Position numbers and translations under genes: made by a program
In this document: positions 10,826 through 23,124 of the stretch, piece by piece
Layout: every line of letters starts with the position of its first letter
Numbering within the stretch: position 1 is the first letter of the stretch
From: Stenopsyche tienmushanensis
Taxonomy: Eukaryota; Arthropoda; Insecta; Trichoptera; Stenopsychidae
DNA length: 64,000 nt
Reading direction: 5' to 3'
Assembly: GCA_008973525.1 (NCBI GenBank)
Contig: WACJ01000314.1
Coordinates: forward strand, 310,001-374,000
Notes under the pieces: generated by a model
The model's database searches: none
The model's input: the letters and a program-made list of their open reading frames with translations, nothing else
What the model was told of the DNA's origin: nothing

Positions 10826-13800
10826 ATGAATACAACCTTTGTGGAAACAGCGAAATGCTCATTATATGATGCGATATGCAGGAAACCAAAAAAGATACCG
10901 ATGCATAGATCCAGTCAAAAAAGACAGCACGAATTCACGAGATGTCTTTTAGCAATCAATAATATTGTATTGATAGTCCTAAAGGCTCAAATGACCTACG
11001 ATACATATCAAATGCATAACTAGACCGTTAAGAAAGCTAAAACTGTAAGGTCCGACAACGGGAGCAAATACAGAAACAGAGAATTCCAAAGCTTTTATTT
11101 AAGTACAGCACCAAACGACTGTACCACATTCGCCTCAACATAATGGCATAGCTGAAAGGATGAATACAACCTTTGTGGAAACAGCGAAATGCTCATTATA
11201 TGATGCGATATGCAGGAAACCAAAAAAGATACCGATGCATAGATCCAGTCAAAAAAGACATCTCGAACTCACGAGATGTCCAAAGCTGTTATTTAAGTAC
11301 AGCACCAAACGACTGTACCACATTCGCCTCAACATAATGGCATAGCTGAAAGGATGAATACAACCTTTGTGGAAAAAGCGAAATGCTCATTATAAGATGC
11401 GATATGCAGGAAACCAAAAAAGATACCGATGCATAGATCCAGTCAAAAAAGACAGCACGAATTCACGAGATGTCTTTTAGCAATCAATAATATTGTATTG
11501 ATAGTCCTAAAGGCTCAAATGACCTACGATACATATCAAATGCATAACTAGACCGTTAAGAAAGCTAAAACTGTAAGGTCCGACAACGGGAGCAAATACA
11601 GAAACAGAGAATTCCAAAGCTTTTATTTAAGTACAGCACCAAACGACTGTACCACATTCGCCTCAACATAATGGCATAGCTGAAAGGATGAATACAACCT
11701 TTGTGGAAAAAGCGAAATGCTCATTATATGATGCGATATGCAGGAAACCAAAAAAGATACCGATGCATAGATCCAGTCAAAAAAGACATCACGAACTCAC
11801 GAGATGTCCAAAGCTGTTATTTAAGTACAGCACCAAACGACTGTACCACATTCGCCTCAACATAATGGCATAGCTGAAAGGATGAATACAACCTTTGTGG
11901 AAACAGCGAAATGCTCATTATATGATGCGATATGCAGGAAACCAAAAAAGATACTGATGCATAGATCCAGTCAAAAAAGACAGCACGAATTCACGAGATG
12001 TCCAAAGCTTTTATTTAAGTACAGCACCAAACGACTGTACCACATTCGCCTCAACAAAATGGCATAGCTGAAAGGATGAATACAACCTTTGTGGAAACAG
12101 CGAAATGCTCATTATATGATGCGATATGCAGGAAACCAAAAAAGATACCGATGCATAGATCCAGGCAAAAAAGACAGCACGAATTCACGAGATGTCTTTT
12201 AGCAATCAATAATATTGTATTGATAGTCCTAAAGGCTCAAATGACCTACGATACATATCAAATGCATAACTAGACCGTTAAGAAAGCTAAAACTGTAAGG
12301 TCCGACAACGGGAGCAAATACAGAAACAGAGAATTCCAAAGCTTTTATTTAAGTACAGCACCAAACGACTGTACCACATTCGCCTAAACATAATGGCATA
12401 GCTGAAAGGATGAATACAACCTTTGTGGAAAAAGCGAAATGCTCATTATATGATGCGATATGCAGGAAACCAAAAAAGATACCGATGCATAGATCCAGTC
12501 AAAAAAGACATCACGAACTCACGAGATGTCCAAAGCTGTTATTTAAGTACAGCACCAAACGACTGTACCACATTCGCCTCAACATAATGGCATAGCTGAA
12601 AGGATGAATACAACCTTTGTGGAAACAGCGAAATGCTCATTATATGATGCGATATGCAGGAAACCAAAAAAGATACCGATGCATAGATCCAGTCAAAAAA
12701 GACATCACGAACTCACGAGATGTCCAAAGCTGTTATTTAAGTACAGCACCAAACGACTGTACCACATTCGCCTCAACATAATGGCATAGCTGAAAGGATG
12801 AATACAACCTTTGTGGAAACAGCGAAATGCTCATTATAAGATGCGATATGCAGGAAACCAAAAAAGATACCGATGCATAGATCCAGTCAAAAAAGACATC
12901 ACGAACTCACGAGATGTCCAAAGCTGTTATTTAAGTACAGCACCAAACGACTGTACCACATTCGCCTCAACAAAATAGCATAGCTGAAAGGATGAATACA
13001 ACCTTTGTGGAAAAAGCGAAATGCTCATTATATGATGCGATATGCAGGAAACCAAAAAAGATACCGATGCATAGATCCAGTCAAAAAAGACATCACGAAT
13101 TCACGAGATGTCCAAAGCTTTTATTTAAGTACAGCACCAAACGACTGTACCACATTCGCCTCAACAAAATGGCATAGCTGAAAGGATGAATACAACCTTT
13201 GTGGAAACAGCGAAATGCTCATTATATGATGCGATATGCAGGAAACCAAAAAAGATACCGATGCATAGATCCAGTCAAAAAAGACATCTCGAACTCACGA
13301 GATGTCCAAAGCTGTTATTTAAGTACAGCACCAAACGACTGTACCACATTCGCCTCAACATAATGGCATAGCTGAAAGGATGAATACAACCTTTGTGGAA
13401 ACAGCGAAATGCTCATTATATGATGCGATATGCAGGAAACCAAAAAAGATACTGATGCATAGATCCAGTCAAAAAAGACAGCACGAATTCACGAGATGTC
13501 CAAAGCTGTTATTTAAGTACAGCACCAAACGACTGTACCACATTCGCCTCAACATAATGGCATAGCTGAAAGGATGAATACAACCTTTGTGGAAACAGCG
13601 AAATGCTCATTATATGATGCGATATGCAGGAAACCAAAAAAGATACCGATGCATAGATCCAGTCAAAAAAGACAGCACGAATTCACGAGATGTCTTTTAG
13701 CAATCAATAATATTGTATTGATAGTCCTAAAGGCTCAAATGACCTACGATACATATCAAATGCATAACTAGACCGTTAAGAAAGCTAAAACTGTAAGGTC

Positions 13801-15341
13801 CGACAACGGGAGCAAATACAGAAACAGAGAATTCCAAAGCTTTTATTTAAGTACAGCACCAAACGACTGTACCACATTCGCCTCAACATAATGGCATAGC
13901 TGAAAGGATGAATACAACCTTTGTGGAAACAGCGAAATGCTCATTATATGATGCGATATGCAGGAAACCAAAAAAGATACTGATGCATAGATCCAGTCAA
14001 AAAAGACAGCACGAATTCACGAGATGTCCAAAGCTGTTATTTAAGTACAGCACCAAACGACTGTACCACATTCGCCTCAACATAATGGCATAGCTGAAAG
14101 GATGAATACAACCTTTGTGGAAACAGCGAAATGCTCATTATATGATGCGATATGCAGGAAACCAAAAAAGATACTGATGCATAGATCCAGTCAAAAAAGA
14201 CAGCACGAATTCACGAGATGTCCAAAGCTTTTATTTAAGTACAGCACCAAACGACTGTACCACATTCGCCTCAACAAAATGGCATAGCTGAAAGGATGAA
14301 TACAACCTTTGTGGAAACAGCGAAATGCTCATTATATGATGCGATATGCAGGAAACCAAAAAAGATACCGATGCATAGATCCAGGCAAAAAAGACAGCAC
14401 GAATTCACGAGATGTCTTTTAGCAATCAATAATATTGTATTGATAGTCCTAAAGGCTCAAATGACCTACGATACATATCAAATGCATAACTAGACCGTTA
14501 AGAAAGCTAAAACTGTAAGGTCCGACAACGGGAGCAAATACAGAAACAGAGAATTCCAAAGCTTTTATTTAAGTACAGCACCAAACGACTGTACCACATT
14601 CGCCTAAACATAATGGCATAGCTGAAAGGATGAATACAACCTTTGTGGAAAAAGCGAAATGCTCATTATATGATGCGATATGCAGGAAACCAAAAAAGAT
14701 ACCGATGCATAGATCCAGTCAAAAAAGACATCACGAACTCACGAGATGTCCAAAGCTGTTATTTAAGTACAGCACCAAACGACTGTACCACATTCGCCTA
14801 AACATAATGGCATAGCTGAAAGGATGAATACAACCTTTGTGGAAACAGCGAAATGCTCATTATATGATGCGATATGCAGGAAACCAAAAAAGATACCGAT
14901 GCATAGATCCAGGCAAAAAAGACAGCACGAATTCACGAGATGTCTTTTAGCAATCAATAATATTGTATTGATAGTCCTAAAGGCTCAAATGACCTACGAT
15001 ACATATCAAATGCATAACTAGACCGTTAAGAAAGCTAAAACTGTAAGGTCCGACAACGGGAGCAAATACAGAAACAGAGAATTCCAAAGCTTTTATTTAA
15101 GTACAGCACCAAACGACTGTACCACATTCGCCTAAACATAATGGCATAGCTGAAAGGATGAATACAACCTTTGTGGAAAAAGCGAAATGCTCATTATATG
15201 ATGCGATATGCAGGAAACCAAAAAAGATACCGATGCATAGATCCAGTCAAAAAAGACATCACGAACTCACGAGATGTCCAAAGCTGTTATTTAAGTACAG
15301 CACCAAACGACTGTACCACATTCGCCTCAACATAATGGCAT
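10826..15341 (+). repeat. 5108-bp-offset higher-order duplicate of 5718-10233
   Basis: The order of A and B units and their private variants (IPM or ILM, RHLEL, RQHEF, the TATAAGATG stop variant) repeat at a constant offset of 5108 for nineteen consecutive units. The copies part at about 10225/15333 (CAAAATAGC versus CATAATGGC). A block of about 4.5 kb was duplicated as a whole. Confidence 0.85.
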
Positions 15342-16321
15342 AGCTGAAAGGATGAATACAACCTTTGCGGAAACAGCGAAATGCTCATTATATGATGCGA
15401 TATGCACGAAACCAAAAAAGATACCGATTCATAGATCCAGTCAAAAAAGACAGCACGAATTCACGAGATGTCCAAAGCTTTTATTTAAGTACAGCACCAA
15501 ACGACTGTACCACATTCGCCTCAACAAAATGGCATAGCTGAAAGGATGAATACAACCTTTGTGGAAACAGCGAAATGCTCATTATATGATGCGATATGCA
15601 GGAAACCAAAAAAGATACCGATGCATAGATCCAGTCAAAAAAGACATCACGAACTCACGAGATGTCCAAAGCTTTTATTTAAGTACAGCACCAAACGACT
15701 GTACCACATTCGCCTCAACAAAATGGCATAGCTGAAAGGATGAATACAACCTTTGTGGAAACAGCGAAATGCTCATTATATGATGCGATATGCACGAAAC
15801 CAAAAAAGATACCGATTCATAGATCCAGTCAAAAAAGACAGCACGAATTCACGAGATGTCCAAAGCTTTTATTTAAGTACAGCACCAAACGACTGTACCA
15901 CATTCGCCTCAACAAAATGGCATAGCTGAAAGGATGAATACAACCTTTGTGGAAACAGCGAAATGCTCATTATATGATGCGATATGCAGGAAACCAAAAA
16001 AGATACCGATGCATAGATCCAGTCAAAAAAGACATCACGAACTCACGAGATGTCCAAAGCTGTTATTTAAGTACAGCACCAAACGACTGTACCACATTCG
16101 CCTAAACATAATGGCATAGCTGAAAGGATGAATACAACCTTTGTGGAAACAGCGAAATGCTCATTATATGATGCGATATGCAGGAAACCAAAAAAGATAC
16201 CGATGCATAGATCCAGTCAAAAAAGACAGCACGAATTCACGAGATGTCCAAAGCTTTTATTTAAGTACAGCACCAAACGACTGTACCACATTCGCCTCAA
16301 CAAAATGGCATAGCTGAAAGG

Positions 16322-17377
16322 ATGAATACAACCTTTGTGGAAACAGCGAAATGCTCATTATATGATGCGATATGCAGGAAACCAAAAAAGATACCGATGC
16401 ATAGATCCAGGCAAAAAAGACAGCACGAATTCACGAGATGTCTTTTAGCAATCAATAATATTGTATTGATAGTCCTAAAGGCTCAAATGACCTACGATAC
16501 ATATCAAATGCATAACTAGACCGTTAAGAAAGCTAAAACTGTAAGGTCCGACAACGGGAGCAAATACAGAAACAGAGAATTCCAAAGCTTTTATTTAAGT
16601 ACAGCACCAAACGACTGTACCACATTCGCCTAAACATAATGGCATAGCTGAAAGGATGAATACAACCTTTGTGGAAAAAGCGAAATGCTCATTATATGAT
16701 GCGATATGCAGGAAACCAAAAAAGATACCGATGCATAGATCCAGTCAAAAAAGACATCACGAACTCACGAGATGTCCAAAGCTGTTATTTAAGTACAGCA
16801 CCAAACGACTGTACCACATTCGCCTAAACATAATGGCATAGCTGAAAGGATGAATACAACCTTTGTGGAAACAGCGAAATGCTCATTATATGATGCGATA
16901 TGCAGGAAACCAAAAAAGATACCGATGCATAGATCCAGGCAAAAAAGACAGCACGAATTCACGAGATGTCTTTTAGCAATCAATAATATTGTATTGATAG
17001 TCCTAAAGGCTCAAATGACCTACGATACATATCAAATGCATAACTAGACCGTTAAGAAAGCTAAAACTGTAAGGTCCGACAACGGGAGCAAATACAGAAA
17101 CAGAGAATTCCAAAGCTTTTATTTAAGTACAGCACCAAACGACTGTACCACATTCGCCTAAACATAATGGCATAGCTGAAAGGATGAATACAACCTTTGT
17201 GGAAAAAGCGAAATGCTCATTATATGATGCGATATGCAGGAAACCAAAAAAGATACCGATGCATAGATCCAGTCAAAAAAGACATCACGAACTCACGAGA
17301 TGTCCAAAGCTGTTATTTAAGTACAGCACCAAACGACTGTACCACATTCGCCTCAACATAATGGCATAGCTGAAAGG
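16322..17377 (+). repeat. 2026-bp-offset duplicate of 14296-15351
   Basis: The unit order B, A, B, A starting at 14296 recurs at 16322, and the following rare variant unit with the TTTGCG and GATTCATAG changes at 15352 recurs at 17378 with one extra change. This is a second, smaller and later higher-order exchange within the same array. Confidence 0.8.
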
Positions 17378-18996
17378 ATGAATACAACCTTTGCGCAAAC
17401 AGCGAAATGCTCATTATATGATGCGATATGCACGAAACCAAAAAAGATACCGATTCATAGATCCAGTCAAAAAAGACAGCACGAATTCACGAGATGTCCA
17501 AAGCTTTTATTTAAGTACAGCACCAAACGACTGTACCACATTCGCCTCAACAAAATGGCATAGCTGAAAGGATGAATACAACCTTTGTGGAAACAGCGAA
17601 ATGCTCATTATATGATGCGATATGCAGGAAACCAAAAAAGATACCGATGCATAGATCCAGGCAAAAAAGACAGCACGAATTCACGAGATGTCTTTTAGCA
17701 ATCAATAATATTGTATTGATAGTCCTAAAGGCTCAAATGACCTACGATACATATCAAATGCATAACTAGACCGTTAAGAAAGCTAAAACTGTAAGGTCCG
17801 ACAACGGGAGCAAATACAGAAACAGAGAATTCCAAAGCTTTTATTTAAGTACAGCACCAAACGACTGTACCACATTCGCCTAAACATAATGGCATAGCTG
17901 AAAGGATGAATACAACCTTTGTGGAAAAAGCGAAATGCTCATTATATGATGCGATATGCAGGAAACCAAAAAAGATACCGATGCATAGATCCAGTCAAAA
18001 AAGACATCACGAACTCACGAGATGTCCAAAGCTGTTATTTAAGTACAGCACCAAACGACTGTACCACATTCGCCTCAACATAATGGCATAGCTGAAAGGA
18101 TGAATACAACCTTTGTGGAAACAGCGAAATGCTCATTATATGATGCGATATGCAGGAAACCAAAAAAGATACCGATGCATAGATCCAGTCAAAAAAGACA
18201 GCACGAATTCACGAGATGTCCAAAGCTTTTATTTAAGTACAGCACCAAACGACTGTACCACATTCGCCTCAACAAAATGGCATAGCTGAAAGGATGAATA
18301 CAACCTTTGTGGAAACAGCGAAATGCTCATTATATGATGCGATATGCAGGAAACCAAAAAAGATACCGATGCATAGATCCAGTCAAAAAAGACAGCACGA
18401 ATTCACGAGATGTCCAAAGCTTTTATTTAAGTACAGCACCAAACGACTGTACCACATTCGCCTTAACAAAATGGCATAGCTGAAAGGATGAATACAACCT
18501 TTGTGGAAACAGCGAAATGCTCATTATATGATGCGATATGCAGGAAACCAAAAAAGATACCGATGCATAGATCCAGTCAAAAAAGACATCACGAACTCAC
18601 GAGATGTCCAAAGCTGTTATTTAAGTACAGCACCTAACGACTGTACCACATTCGCCTCAACAAAATAGCATAGCTGAAAGGATGAATACAACCTTTGTGG
18701 AAACAGCGAAATGCTCATTATATGATGCGATATGCAGGAAACCAAAAAAGATACCGATGCATAGATCCAGTCAAAAAAGACAGCACGAATTCACGAGATG
18801 TCCAAAGCTGTTATTTAAGTACAGCACCAAACGACTGTACCACATTCGCCTCAACATAATGGCATAGCTGAAAGGATGAATACAACCTTTGTGGAAACAG
18901 CGAAATGCTCATTATATGATGCGATATGCAGGAAACCAAAAAAGATACCGATGCATAGATCCAGTCAAAAAAGACAGCACGAATTCACGAGATGTC

Positions 18997-19032
18997 TTTT
19001 AGCAATCAATAATATTGTATTGATTGCTAAAA
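18997..19032. repeat. Perfect palindrome at the satellite's right edge
   Basis: TTTTAGCAATCAATA, six bases (ATATTG), then TATTGATTGCTAAAA: 15-bp perfect arms. Inside the array the same B-unit segment keeps only the inner 7 bp of the second arm before running on as AGTCCTAAAGG. The array ends exactly here, inside a B unit, and TCAATAATATTGTATT recurs just beyond (19040-19056). Confidence 0.8.
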
Positions 19033-19600
19033 TAGTATAGTCAATAATATTGTATTAAAAATATGAAAACGGCATTGTAAATCAATCGCTATGGAGCGTT
19101 GAACAATACGCGTGATCATACTCATCAAAGGGTTAACATATTACATACAGAGAAACTTCTCGTACGTGTGCCTTGACTTCGGCTGCAGGCAGTAAAACAT
19201 ATCTAGAAGTGACATAATGTACACCATATAGCCCTAATCATATATCATAATTTCTTAATATTGATAATTGTTTCCATGCGACCTTTATGATGTGATGTGT
19301 GTGAGAAACAATTATCTAATAAACTTTCCATATCTTTGTAATCATGTTCAATTACCATCAATATCGCAGCATTGTCTATTTGAATTGATTTCGCCTTATG
19401 CACATAAAACATATTTAATTTCCCTTCTTATCAAAAGTAAAAGCACGATATCGTGAAATTGAACTTGGATCTTTTCTTTGTAATAATTTAATATATACAT
19501 AAATGGTTCACAAACCATAAATCATTTTTTGTGGATTTCGGCCTTCAAAGTTGTTAACGCTTTGACGCACAATCAGATTCTGATTGTCTCGTCTCGTAAA
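19033..19600. other. AT-rich flank, no gene seen
   Basis: Unique-looking AT-rich DNA between the satellite and the mariner relic. Only short chance open frames. A 9-bp-arm inverted repeat centred on one base (ACAATCAGA T TCTGATTGT) lies near 19569-19587. Confidence 0.6.
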
Positions 19601-19625
19601 TCCGATTGCGACCATATTCAAAGAA

Positions 19626-20180
19626 TCACAAAACCATCGCTAGAACACCCATTAATGGGACTTGTCCAGGTATAGCCCAATGTCTTTTTCTTGTCACGTT
19701 GTTGTACACGACCCATTTCTCATCTTCAATTACCAAACGATGCAAAAAAGGTTCACATTTTTGTCTCGCACTTAAAGTAACGCACGTTGAAATACTATCC
19801 AATAAATTGGCAGCCGACAATTGATGAGGTATCCAAACGTCGTACCGCGAAACCATCCCCATACGCTTCAAATGTCTTAATACGATTCTTTGGTTGACTC
19901 CCATCATCGTCGCGATCTCCCTGGTGGTTAGACGTGGATTGGTGTCAATTATGACTTTAAACTTGTCGTTATCAGACTTCAATGGCCGCCCGATATGTGG
20001 TTTATCAATTAGTGAAAAATCCCCGGATCGGAATTTTGTAAATCATTTTCGTACCTGTCGAACTTTGATGACATCTGTTCCATACACTTCGCAAATGTTT
20101 TTGGTTTTCACACTCGCGGTATTGTCTTTTCGGAATTCATAAAGTAAACAATGACGTAAATGCACTTTATCGGCCGACAT
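19626..20180 (-). pseudogene. Mariner-family transposase relic, 3'-truncated and with an in-frame stop
   Basis: Reading on the minus strand from an ATG at 20180, the first segment carries the N-terminal HTH hallmark (LLYEFRKDNT, NICEVYG). After a TGA at 20043-20045 the same frame continues with FTKFRSGDFSL, a GRP hinge, a second helix-turn-helix (TTREIATMMGVNQ), the WIPHQLS box and EDEKWVVYNNV, which holds the first catalytic Asp (DEKW). It ends at a stop at 19626, well before the HQDNA and YSPDLAP blocks. About 180 residues remain of the family's ~345. The TGA sits where the family has a conserved Trp, a one-base change from TGG. No terminal inverted repeats were recognised. Inactive without doubt; family assignment is firm. 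Confidence 0.9.
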
Positions 20181-21009
20181 TTTGAAAAAATACAAGGGCT
20201 TTTCACTGTACTCTGGCCAGGCCAAAACTGAATAGAAGTAGAGGGAAAGCATCCTTTATACAATGGAATCATTTAAAAGCAGATACTATTCATCATTTTT
20301 GAAGACATTTTTTTTTTACCTAGGATCATAAAAAACGGCCTTAACTTTTGCACTAACTCAATAATTGGCAAATTGAAGTTTTATTAATTAATAATTTGTT
20401 TATCTAATAAAACTTGCATATATTAACTACTTTGTCTGATAAAGAATATATAGTTTTAATAATCAGGAATCTGAGTTCCGTTCGATGGACCCCTTTTCTA
20501 CCACGTGCCAGAGACAACTCCATATTAAGTAGCAGGATTGATTTGTACTTGGCAAATAGAATTATATTTAAATGGATTTGTCCGTTGAGGTAGCGTTTTA
20601 GAGGTTGTTTCAATATATTTATATATTTTTTACAGGCACGTGGTATTAAAGAGGTACTTATTTATTCGACGAAGTTATTTTCTTATATGCTGTACTAATT
20701 CTTTCTGTAGCTACAGAATGGAAGGTGACATATATATTGTTTTCATTATCTCTGGATGTTTTCCAATCGATTCTGAATATAATTTCCTACTACAAGTCTC
20801 GCCTTCCTTGATATCCTCAAGAGCTTTAGTCAATTTGGTCAATGAATAATATAATTTTAAACAATGTAACATTTATATATATGTATATTTACAATTGTTC
20901 TATTATTTAAATAATATTTACAAAATTATAATTTGGCTCGCCTGAGTTATTTTTATGTTGTAGGATGTCTGTGTTGTTCAGGTTGCAGTTTAAAGGACGA
21001 GCCATTTAT
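20181..21009. other. AT-rich DNA, no gene seen
   Basis: Possible 5' leader of the mariner relic next to 20181; beyond that only short open frames of chance length and no known domain. No repeats with the rest of the window were noticed. Confidence 0.5.
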
Positions 21010-21300
21010 TGTTTTTTTTTTTTTTTTTTTTTTTTAATTCCAACCGATGTTATCCATCTCAAGCATTAGGTGAACAATGCTGTATTTTTGCCCTTCCCTG
21101 TCGATCGCCATTAGTCTGGAACCTCACCCTCGATCCTACCGCCATGGGAGACCCTGCGAGTAAGAAAACGCCCCTGGCGATAGGGCTCTTGGGATCATTG
21201 GAACACGCAAGCCTCTCCACCACGACAAGGTTGCGATCGGAGGAAAGGTCCGTTGGTTTCTTCTTTTCTACATCAATTTCTCTTCTATACAATTATGTTC
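21010..21300 (-). mobile_element. Retroposon-like fragment with poly(A) tail
   Basis: A run of about 24 T at 21012-21035 is a poly(A) tail on the minus strand. It is preceded (minus sense) by about 260 bp of much higher GC content, including CTTGTCGTGGTGGAGAGG and CGATCCTACCGCCATGGG-like stretches, and an open frame of 77 codons (21292-21059) with no domain I can name. GC contrast, polarity and tail suggest a LINE- or SINE-type insertion. Target-site duplications were not found. Confidence 0.5.
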
Positions 21301-22700
21301 CGATTTCATGATAATAATTTATCTTCAATTTTATAATATCCGAGCAGCATTTATAAAAATATATCACTCAAAAAACAACACATTTTACAATGAATTAACA
21401 CTAATATATACACATCAGAACTTTACATTTAATGAGATTGTAATAATTATATTAGAATGAAGAACTTCTAATGAGTTAAATTGAAAATTTGCAAAAATAA
21501 AGTGAATTTGTTAAATATTACATCATATCGATACGGACGATGATATATGGTCTCAGCCAACTTCTGTGAAGAGTGTCAACGACGATATATCGTCGTGCAA
21601 GCGATGATCCTTTACTATTCGCATTGCAAAATTAAATCGCAAATGTAATTGAATGCATAATTGCGATAGTGATCTGAAATTTATGTTTCGTAGCTTTTCG
21701 TAGCACATTACGTGCGAAACAATTAAATAATTTAAGCTATTAGTTTAAATTAATTAATTAGTTGATTGTATGTAATTAATTGTTGCAGGGCAACACGTTT
21801 TTTGGTGTGTTCACCGATGGAGTCATTTGGGGGTAGTTGTGTGTCGTTGTGGCCATAGTGGTCATGATTGTTATTATGTCCATGTATTTCAGCTCGAATT
21901 TGGCAATTTCTGCCTCGTGATTGTCGCCAGTATCAGGGAAACGGTGAATAAATTATGTTATTAAAAGATAACAATGTTTTAATTGTATCTCTCTCTTTTG
22001 AGGTCATTATTTTTTGACGTCATTTGTAATATGAAGAGCAGTTGGAGATAATGAACCGCGCCCCTTCTTCGTAAAGTATATGATTCAGGTTGTAGCTCTA
22101 CGCTACTGAGGAGGTGGACGTCCTGTTCCCTTCTCGTTATAGTTTCATCAACAAGGATTCCGGCGAGGGGGTGATCGGGTGCGTTTATTCCGTAACATAT
22201 TCGTTTTTATTTAAAGATATTTTCTCAAATCGTTTTAATGGCATTAAATTAGCTGTTTTTTTCAGCCGACTCAGGCTCGTTTTTCAGTTAGGTATAGTTT
22301 TTTCGGAAGGTACTAAAAAGGGTATTATTATGTTTGCAAAGACTTCTTATGATGAACAATTTATTTAATGAAGGTTGCTAATAATATCAACGCTTTGAAA
22401 TTAATTTTGCACATATCACGTTTTTATTACTCCAATTATGAATGTTAGAATCGTAAGACAAATTAGCAGTTGTAATAGTATAGCATTAAATTAGTAATAG
22501 CATTAAATAGAAAAAATACCTCCCAATTCCAATTTTGCAGAAAGAAAACAAGTACTTAATTCATATCATTTCGACGAATTTGCCCTTATATTTTTCAAAA
22601 TTCTCATTAAGACAGTTACTTTCGATAAATTACATGTTGTTATTAGACATTGTGGTTATTACATAATAAAATAAATATATGAAGTGCAACAGATACTTAC
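21301..22700. other. AT-rich DNA, no supported gene
   Basis: Contains an 18-bp perfect palindrome (21579-21596, ACGACGATATATCGTCGT). It also contains an 84-codon plus-strand open frame (22114-22368) with no recognisable domain or splice context that I can defend. From about 22340 it is related to 31710-31860 (shared CACGTTTTTATTACTCCAA and flanks). Confidence 0.45.
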
Positions 22701-22835
22701 CTTCTGCATTCTGCTACAATACCAAATACTGCTATCGGGCCAAATCATGCTGAAGGATTCTTCATTTAGGAGCAGTCTCATTGGAGTGGATTATTTTCAT
22801 TATATAACCATGAGTTTCGTTATGTTAAACTTATT
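22701..22835 (-). other. Full exon-like segment of family F copy 1 between strong splice sites
   Basis: Acceptor AATTTGTTTCAG at the high end, donor CAGAAG|GTAAGTAT at the low end. The paralogue at 32096-32216 has AATTTGTTTCAG and ATCCAG|GTATTT. Both contain a shared short reading CTGCTCCTAAATGAA...CATGATTTGGCC (LLNE..F.MIWP in one frame), but that frame is closed upstream in both. Likely a remnant exon or a non-coding exon. Confidence 0.3.
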
Positions 22836-23124
22836 CTGAAACAAATTTAAATAATATAATAGTGCAATTTAAAAACAATATAATCAAATATTAAAACAAT
22901 TTTTTTTAATACCTTTGCATGGAATTGAATGTTTTTACAAAGTTCTTCTAATCGATAGCATCCATAGTAAGAGATATTGTAGACCAGATCTTTAAAAACA
23001 GACGACAGACAATGCTTCATTGGTCTGAAATAAAAATGGAGTTATATTATGCGGTTCAAAAGGAGTCCAATACTTTAGGAAATAGTACGATTTACCTGGT
23101 CACCATATAAAACTTTTCAATCAT
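22800..23124 (-). CDS. Candidate three-exon small gene, family F copy 1 (58 codons)
   Basis: Minus-strand model: exon 1 23124-23096 from ATG (MIEKFYMVT), donor CCAG|GTAAATCG; intron of 71 bp ending TTTTATTTCAG; exon 2 23024-22913 (112 bp); intron of 77 bp (GTATTA...TTTGTTTCAG); exon 3 from 22835 to a TAA at 22800-22802. The three pieces join in one open frame, 177 bp in all. Exon 2 encodes PMKHCLSSVFKDL, then VYNISYYGCYRLEELCKN, rich in Cys and Tyr. Related exons with the same splice sites but with frame damage lie at 24355-24458 and 32300-32390. The third exon could extend to a donor at 22701 (CAGAAG|GTAAGTATC), but it has stops in all frames, so the frame ends at 22800 or the copy is also decayed. 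No signal peptide is visible, and no family is named. Paralogy and splice sites are seen; gene status is inference. Confidence 0.4.

Larger units (their letters stand above)
5531..19024 (+). repeat. Main satellite array derived from a copia-type integrase core
   Basis: About 13.5 kb of head-to-tail units of two lengths: A = 194 bp and B = 334 bp. A is B with a 140-bp internal deletion between GAGATGTC and GAATTCC. In one frame the unit reads HQTTVPHSPQHNGIAER followed by MNTTFVETAKCSLYDA, the copia-family integrase block carrying the catalytic Glu (in AER). B units also carry RSDNGSKYRNREFQSF, the block with the second catalytic Asp. The distance from that Asp codon to the Glu codon is 100 bases, not a multiple of three, so no active enzyme is encoded. 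Open frames of 61 or 65 codons recur in most units only because the units are near-identical. B units start near 5718, 6246, 6968, 8466, 9188, 9716, 10826, 11354, 12076, 13574, 14296, 14824, 16322, 16850, 17572 and 18876 (partial). Confidence 0.9.

Noticed and set aside
1649..18867. Dozens of 61- and 65-codon open frames in the left array as genes
   Set aside because: They are one frame of near-identical satellite units, lack upstream context, and the integrase motif continues upstream of the ATG through stops and frame breaks.
5531..19024. CRISPR array
   Set aside because: Units are 194/334 bp without spacers and derive from an integrase gene; the genome is eukaryotic.
22114..22368. 84-codon plus-strand frame as a gene
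   Set aside because: No domain, no conserved copy, low-complexity hydrophobic composition typical of AT-rich chance frames.
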